A DNA stretch of 64,000 nucleotides from Astropecten irregularis (Eukaryota; Echinodermata; Asteroidea; Paxillosida; Astropectinidae). A program made the position numbers and the translations under genes. The stretch spans positions 25,223,764 through 25,287,763 of the forward strand of contig OZ020248.1 of assembly GCA_963971285.1 (NCBI GenBank). The letters run 5' to 3'. Below, piece by piece: positions 60,601 through 64,000 of the stretch; position 1 is the stretch's first letter; each line of letters begins with the position of its first letter. The notes under the pieces were generated by a model. It was not told the origin of the DNA. It saw only the letters and a program-made list of their open reading frames with translations, and did no database searches.

Positions 60601-63275
60601 CCTAACATGTCCTGAATTTTAAAACCACGATCCGCCATAATGGCATCTCCTGGCTGAAGTTGATTTAAAAACCCAGAATTTTCGGTCAAAAAATGGTCGC
60701 TTGCTCGACCTCCAAAGCACTTGGATAAAAAGCTAACAGAACCATTAGGGGTTATGGCAATTAGAAACTTTGCAGTGCAGTGTTGTTTATAGTTACTCCA
60801 GCAAATTGCCTGGGCCCTGAGGGAATGAGGGGTTTCAATAAATAGTTCAGAGCAGTCAATGATACATCTGCATTTTGGTGCAAAAGTTCGAAATGCATCT
60901 GGTAAATTTCTCTGAATTGTTCTTCGATCCGGCCAGTGTATGAGCCATGAAAGTTCTTTTGCCATCAGTGCTATCCACGAATTAAATATAGAGGTAACAT
61001 GACTGCTTGAAATATTGAATTGAAATGCCAAATGTTCAGTAACAAGTCCAAGTCGAAGACGCATTAAAGTCATAAGCATCTCTTCCTCAAGTGACAGCTT
61101 CCTTTCTGGTCCTGACTTTGAGATATGTGCAAGCTTGGAATAGTCAGGGTCAAACGTGTCATCATATCTGCTATCTCCATACCAATACTGCATATGAACA
61201 GCTTTGTTTTGCAAATTCTTGAACAGAACCTCAAAAACACTTGAACTTCTTAACCCTGTAAACAACCTGACATTACTGTCCTGTACCATTTCTTCGAAGG
61301 CTGCACTTAATCGAAGACTTATGTGTGGCATATGAGCATGTGGAGGTTCAGGTTCATTGGACGCTTGGGTCGACTGTTGGGGTCCTTCTTTCTGGAGTAA
61401 CTTACTCTGGCATCTCCTATGCCTGCGTTTACGTGGACTTCTCTTTTTTGTGTCACTTGGTACCAAATATAATTTTGGATGAGGTTCTGCATTTGTTGGT
61501 TTTCCATACTGAAAGTGATTTGAACACACTCTCATGAAATTTGTTGGCTTAAAGAATTTTCTACCTTTAGTAATGTTCTTCTGCCAAATTTCTCTCTCTG
61601 TTTCTCCTCTTGGAAAACGGTGAAACTTTAAAGTGTCAACGTGGCCACGCTTTATTATCTTCTCTGCATACCTGGAGTCGTTATTACAACCCCCAACACA
61701 ACATCTGTATGGCATGTTTGCAGTGTATCTGCACATAAAAATCACAGCACATGAGGTTATAAGTGTCAGCATTACCTCCTTTTTATTGTCATTAATTAGG
61801 TAAATTAATAATGCACTAATTGTTTATATGTCAGCTCAACTGTTTCTAAAATAAATTGTGTGCTTTGATGTTTTTATACCAATGAAAGGAAAATTGGACA
61901 TGCACTATTTTCCGTAAATCTAAACGTGAGCCTGTGGCAAAGAATGGGAAGTGCAAAGAAATGAAATGTGAACAGTGAATCCTCATGGAAACAAATGATG
62001 ATACTAATAATGATACTTACCATTCTTTCTTCTGTGCAGGAATATCTTTGTAAAACAACGTGTCTTGACATGTGTACCTCAGAGTGATCATGATTATTAA
62101 CCAGACTAAAATGACATCATTTGTACATTTCATTTTGTACGATGTAATGTCTCTAGTAAATGTTCGAAATATCCTAAATATTAATATTCTCTTCAAGTCA
62201 GGAATGGCTGCTATCATATTCCTGCAATGGTACTTCATTTATATGAATTGTATGAAGATGTCACAATAACGGAGGTATTAGTATATAACATTAAATAGCA
62301 ACAGCGATGAGTATAAAATAATTCAGGAATAAAATGGCAACTTTTAAAATTGAACAACAAAAAAGATTGGAGGAATTCCATTCTTAAGTGTCCAATTTTG
62401 ATTAGCCAAGAAATAAATTGCATATTGGAAAAAGATAAAAATGAAATAACACACATGCATGCAAATATGGAAAAAATAACACCATGCAACAAATGAACAA
62501 TATAAAAATCAACAATAACAATCTAATAACCACTTTTCATTTTAAAAAGAAAATGAAAGTGTCAAAAAAACTATAAAAAAATCAACATGGAACATAAAAA
62601 TTAAGAGAATCTGGTTTTACCTGTTGCAAAACTGGACTAGGAATTATAAAAGTTGTCTTGTCATCAATCCACAATTTTGTTCACTAGCTAAACATGTCAA
62701 ATAAACAACAACACTTATGCCAATTATTTTCAAGAAGAACATTAAAGAAGAGATCAAGAAAATCAACAAAGAAACCTGTGAAACATTTCATATTATAGAC
62801 CACCGAAGTTTAGACTGCAGCCTATCAAGAATGTAAACAAAACCAAGCAGGCAACAATGCATAGGCCTACATCGCGCGCCGAGACTGTCATCCAGTCATC
62901 TAGAGAATAAACACTGATTTCTCCCAAACTGAACACTCAATGTTGCCACCAAAAACACATTTTGTTGCTTGTATAGAGACGGAAATTCTGGTTAAGTTTC
63001 ATTGCTCAACTCCATTTAGTTTTCGAGAAAAAGTCCAAAGAAGTCACGAACTTACGTGAATCGCCATTGACTTGTGCGCTAATTCTAAGGCAATGTTTGC
63101 CATCCAAACCCAGAATGCATTGCGAACGTCGAAAAGGTTTATTTATAATTACCTGACGTTCAAGTTTGTCATACAGGCTGTGCCACACGCGTTCCGGTAC
63201 TCCTGATGTTTCGAGTTGATACTTGTGAATGTTCACAAAGTCACTAAAATCAGGCTTTACCAGTCCGTTTTCCAT
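48635..63275 (-). CDS. TTLL12: TTLL12, tubulin-tyrosine-ligase-like protein 12 (complete)
   Basis: TTL-family member that in vertebrates has a SET-like N-terminal part and a TTL-like C-terminal part and is regarded as a pseudo-ligase. Exons: 63275-63153, 55774-55566, 55170-54972, 54298-54133, 53420-53099, 52233-52021, 51636-51522, 50739-50588, 50492-50402, 49860-49650, 48786-48635. The total is 1953 nt, 650 aa plus TAA (human 644 aa), with all phases consistent. Matching blocks are SGVPERVWHSLYDKLE, IYLIDHSWTYR, VWYIVDEFGAKI, EEDADILF, FVSYYQRR, WICKPFNLARGLDT, GQVKFDLRYIV, HFTVMNYA, AKPPPRGI, AMYALDLMLKWD and CERAC. Exon 2 has an acidic Asp/Glu/Ser-rich insert. The last 13 residues differ from vertebrates. 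Intron 1 is 7.4 kb, nearly all transposon. Confidence 0.94.
49005..49640. repeat. 97-bp minisatellite derived from TTLL12 exon 10 end
   Basis: Six units at 97-bp spacing (ATACCTG at 49070, 49167, 49264, 49361, 49458, 49555). On the minus strand each unit contains TCCATGGTCC, GGCCATTTATGCCCTTGATC, ACATGTTA and AGCACAGGTATACAG. These parallel the exon 10 end CCCATGGTCC, GGCCATGTATGCCCTGGATC, TCATGTTA and AGTACAGGTAGG. Each unit therefore carries an exon remnant plus a donor-like site. All lie in intron 10, right after the true donor (49649). Confidence 0.93.
50055..50365. mobile_element. CTTAAGCA-related MITE
   Basis: GGGCCCAATTTCGCAGAATC at the left and ATTAAATTGGGCC at the right are inverted. 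The interior has TTTGCTAACCG and AAGCGAAGAATT stretches. TTLL12 intron 9. Confidence 0.55.
50800..51340 (-). mobile_element. Non-LTR retrotransposon 3' end (reverse transcriptase ORF C-terminus)
   Basis: The minus-strand ORF reads HITPILNKLHWLPIKYRIQF, KILLLAFKTLHGAGPLYL, VPRTRLASYGDRAFSSIAPR and LWNTLPDHLR, the conserved C-terminal region of LINE ORF2 proteins. The ORF start is not native (5' truncated). A (TAA)n tail at 50804-50822 marks the 3' end. Inserted in TTLL12 intron 7, same strand as the gene. Confidence 0.85.
51890..51955 (-). repeat. Penelope-like repeat end
   Basis: Minus strand: GATAAAGATCCTGCTAGGATC hairpin followed by GAAATGCGTC, related to 12284 and 5015. TTLL12 intron 6. 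Confidence 0.4.
52325..52500 (-). mobile_element. tRNA-derived SINE
   Basis: Minus strand: GGCTGGATGGCTCAGTTGG and GGTTTCATGGCTTCTGAC-type leader, with GTTCGAATCCCGCTCCAGTC. Same family as 21150 and 27915. TTLL12 intron 5. Confidence 0.8.
52800..52985. mobile_element. CTTAAGCA-family MITE, copy 5
   Basis: GGGGCCAATTTCATAGACCCG, CTTAAGCATCAAAATTTGC, closing GCATGAAATAGGGCCC. TTLL12 intron 5. Confidence 0.6.
54418..54560 (+). mobile_element. tRNA-like SINE, second family
   Basis: CCAGCTAGATCGGTGGCCTAG (A-box-like) and GGGTTCGAATCCCACCC (B box), with CCAGCT/AGCTGG ends that could pair. It is followed by non-tRNA text (GCATGATTTTGTTCATG). Could be a tRNA pseudogene, but the tail favours a SINE. 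TTLL12 intron 3. Confidence 0.55.
55225..55500 (-). mobile_element. Putative LINE ORF fragment
   Basis: The minus-strand reading GAEFVDRLQRDTGLIIIEEL, RSCMLDRDVWKAMIRG is followed by stops. The LDRDxWK pattern resembles the C-terminal DRDxWR of LINE ORF2 proteins. Family uncertain. TTLL12 intron 2. Confidence 0.35.
56350..57210 (+). repeat. Left terminal inverted repeat of the transposon
   Basis: Matches the complement of 62285-63140 with only a few differences seen by eye (for example CAATGTGCAA versus CAATATGCAA). Small indels start beyond the CATCGCTGTTG word at about 57181. Contains GCAACAGGTAAAAC, a candidate splice donor (56870), so it may supply the promoter and leader exon of the SAP-SWIM-YqaJ gene. 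Confidence 0.92.
57622..59505 (+). CDS. Transposon protein: SAP, SWIM finger, YqaJ-like exonuclease, PHD
   Basis: 627 aa, no introns needed. Residues about 6-38 form a SAP DNA-binding motif (SGELKVYLQQRGLSISGTK). About 173-192 form a SWIM zinc finger (CAYCSC...CRCCNH). About 345-560 are a YqaJ/lambda-exonuclease-type PD-(D/E)XK domain with GASPDN, VEYKCPY (acidic-x-Lys) and YYTQVIGQM. The C-terminus is a PHD-like finger (CPSC...CCSSC, WYHWKC, WVCHGC). Likely a nuclear DNA-processing factor acting with the transposase, perhaps resecting or processing cut ends. An acceptor-like TTTCATTGCAG ends at 57600, just before the start, matching the donor in the left TIR. Antisense to the host gene TTLL12. 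Confidence 0.88.
   Translation: MEEFIQWTSGELKVYLQQRGLSISGTKLDLAARALVASEQQTPITLTNEALAKQLKADYKELLRTYKLDDPDEVTSWEDDMSKWPAVHTGNIFQYILENKAFDTKYIGQYKAQKAYSYFKSGFVGQIQCHEVSSVDTQEQRIILRAEVLPSQKMKDPPRKVWILTKKSGEILCAYCSCTAGLCRCCNHVIAALYKVEHAVSHDLTQSSCTSIPCQWNKPSVSAITPMAIKDINFEKHSKLNPNPKKSLKRRVYDPRPVSKRTVTDNAKQELLKELKRVCPGAGVHQTFKPLPEDDLPPPLDVVGITVKERDPKPTDKELLLSFFNAISFNDSQLAEIEKATKNQSQSFQWKSQRRGRITSSRFHETYTKVNSLNAAKGQIKPKTTSFLADLLNPSSLDHIDAIKYGKKHEDDARKAFASVEVTKHVNGKLGLSGLVVSKSHPFLGASPDNVLTCKCCGKVAVEYKCPYLLKKKELSVQDGHAFLDFLVHHEGKLHINKKHRYYTQVIGQMALLGCNKAYFVVWSETGQILIDTVNFDKEYWERVLRNLVLFYKMYYAPLLLGITQIYTCPSCDKPCLNENEIKPSEADEQNSVCCSSCNLWYHWKCVSFDKTNVQRDWVCHGCIEVI
60357..61715 (-). CDS. Transposase: THAP domain plus DDE nuclease (DDE_Tnp_4 type)
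   Basis: 452 aa from the MPYRCC start (61713-61715). An upstream in-frame ATG at 61772 would precede an acceptor-like TGTGCAG at 61729 and is less likely. Residues 5-67 form a THAP C2CH finger (CCVGGCNN...VCSNHF, with FHRFP). A basic stretch follows near 92-102, then a helix-turn-helix-like region (LRLGLVTEHLAFQFNISSSH). The DDE catalytic triad is probably D287 (CRCIIDCSE), D362 (IMADRGF) and E409 (FVEKAIARIK). No stop or frameshift. Same strand as TTLL12. Splicing of TTLL12 exon 1 to 61728 would be out of frame with the transposase ATG, so no fusion protein is expected. Confidence 0.88.
   Translation of the reverse strand: MPYRCCVGGCNNDSRYAEKIIKRGHVDTLKFHRFPRGETEREIWQKNITKGRKFFKPTNFMRVCSNHFQYGKPTNAEPHPKLYLVPSDTKKRSPRKRRHRRCQSKLLQKEGPQQSTQASNEPEPPHAHMPHISLRLSAAFEEMVQDSNVRLFTGLRSSSVFEVLFKNLQNKAVHMQYWYGDSRYDDTFDPDYSKLAHISKSGPERKLSLEEEMLMTLMRLRLGLVTEHLAFQFNISSSHVTSIFNSWIALMAKELSWLIHWPDRRTIQRNLPDAFRTFAPKCRCIIDCSELFIETPHSLRAQAICWSNYKQHCTAKFLIAITPNGSVSFLSKCFGGRASDHFLTENSGFLNQLQPGDAIMADRGFKIQDMLGFYQCALFIPPSCHSELQMSRASVQKTSRIANLRIFVEKAIARIKKFRLLKFEIPITLMQSLDDILTVAAVLTNLDDPLID
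62285..63140 (-). repeat. Right terminal inverted repeat of the transposon
   Basis: Complement of the left TIR. Carries the same donor-like CAACAGGTAAAAC (minus strand, GT at 62620-62619), which can pair with the acceptor at 61729 before the transposase. Minor ORFs in it are mirror images of those in the left TIR and are not genes. Confidence 0.92.
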
Positions 63276-64000
63276 CACGACACTAAGAAATCTACGATTT
63301 CAGTTGTCACAAATAACTTGATCAAGTGGTATAAGTAGCAAAAGCACGCCTATGTTTTGATGTTGTGCGAAGACTCTCGCCACACGTGTGATCCACCCAG
63401 TCTCAACCTGGACTCCCAAAACGTTAAAGGTTACTTTGTGCGTGGGCATGATTAAGGTACCTGTCTATTTGGATATTATGATTCCCTGACTAATGAGGGC
63501 GCCTTGACATGACAGAAGACAGAGCCGTAAATCCCCAAAAAGGGTGCACCACACTAATGATAGTGTCCCCTTGACTTTCGTGTAAAATACCTCAACTTCA
63601 CAGTTCAAAATATCTCATCCAGAAGTCTCTCAGTGTTTGGTGCAATAACGCAAAACGTAGTTTGGACCCTCATCTACATGATTCTTTTCAATTTTCGGTT
63701 AGGTAACCGATCAGATTTTTTGCTAATTGCCCCAAGAAAAAACACCCCCAAAATGTCCATTAGTCCCAAACCAACTTGCAGCCGGTTTTCATGAAGCAAC
63801 CCTCCACGTTCAAAACAATGTAGGGCCACATTTTAAGCTAACATTTCTCAAGTCTCCACAGGCTGAAGCACTGAACCCCCATGTTGTGATAACCCGTCAT
63901 TAATTACACAATATAATTAATTGCACGACCCCCAAAATTGCATATTATTTTTATATGCAATTTAATTTGCATAATTTTATAGTAACAAATTATTTCCAGT
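63276..64000. promoter_or_regulatory. TTLL12 upstream region (5' UTR/promoter expected)
   Basis: Sequence upstream of the TTLL12 start codon. No TATA box or CpG-rich core is evident. A first-exon 5' UTR and promoter are expected by position only. The right part is AT-rich and unrecognised. Confidence 0.35.

Larger units (their letters stand above)
56350..63140. mobile_element. Complete 6.8-kb DNA transposon, ISL2EU/IS4EU-like
   Basis: Bounded by near-identical inverted repeats of about 0.86 kb starting AAACCTTTTCGACGTTCGC and flanked by AT on each side (56348-56349, 63141-63142), consistent with a 2-bp target duplication. It encodes a THAP-DDE transposase on the minus strand and a SAP-SWIM-YqaJ-PHD protein on the plus strand, both uninterrupted and convergent. 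The pairing of a DDE_Tnp_4-type transposase with a YqaJ nuclease is, from memory, typical of the ISL2EU superfamily. Near-perfect TIRs and intact ORFs indicate a recent, possibly active copy. Its right end lies 12 bp from the TTLL12 exon 1 donor. Confidence 0.9.

Overview
The window is nuclear DNA from an invertebrate deuterostome, most likely an echinoderm such as a sea star. That is an inference from vertebrate-like but intron-rich MEIOB, C17orf75 and TTLL12 genes, a tandem SULT family, heavy MITE load and frequent TAGGCCTA-type palindromes. No species can be named. Genes were reconstructed by joining exons at GT/AG (once AT/AC) sites so that codon phase was kept and the protein matched the remembered family sequence. 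No alignment software was used.

Layout, left to right. (1) 1-2425, +: last exon of a cytosolic HSP70/HSC70, whose C-terminus reads EEVH instead of EEVD. (2) 3713-10780, -: complete 13-exon MEIOB, a meiotic single-strand DNA-binding protein, with a partial copy of one coding exon in an intron. (3) 11040-17400, +: complete 10-exon C17orf75/NJMU-R1, a WDR11-FAM91A1 complex subunit. It is divergent from MEIOB across 259 bp and carries a textbook U12-type AT-AC intron, a hAT-type non-autonomous element and a 79-bp minisatellite. (4) 18181-22086: intergenic, packed with nested MITEs, a 191-bp tandem duplication and tRNA-derived SINEs. (5) 22114-24858, +: a small secreted protein with a farnesoic-acid-methyltransferase-like domain. 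One exon lies between two inverted copies of the same MITE. (6) 27326-46575, +: three cytosolic sulfotransferase genes with identical seven-exon structure. The second and third belong to a recent segmental duplication of about 6-7 kb, and a TTA-flanked MITE is present in only one copy. (7) 48635-63275, -: complete 11-exon TTLL12. It contains a 97-bp minisatellite built from one of its own exon/intron junctions. Its first intron is almost entirely an apparently intact 6.8-kb DNA transposon with terminal inverted repeats of about 0.86 kb.

The transposon (56350-63140) is the most system-like feature. It has two convergent intact genes, a THAP plus DDE transposase and a SAP-SWIM-YqaJ exonuclease-PHD protein. 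Each is preceded by an identical long TIR that carries a candidate leader exon and splice donor. The architecture fits the ISL2EU/IS4EU group. The insertion sits 12 bp from the TTLL12 exon 1 splice donor.

The remaining non-coding DNA is mostly introns and repeats. Four recurrent MITE families (two TTAA-flanked piggyBac-like subfamilies, a TTA-flanked family and a CTTAAGCA family), LINE 3' ends and SINEs recur through the window.
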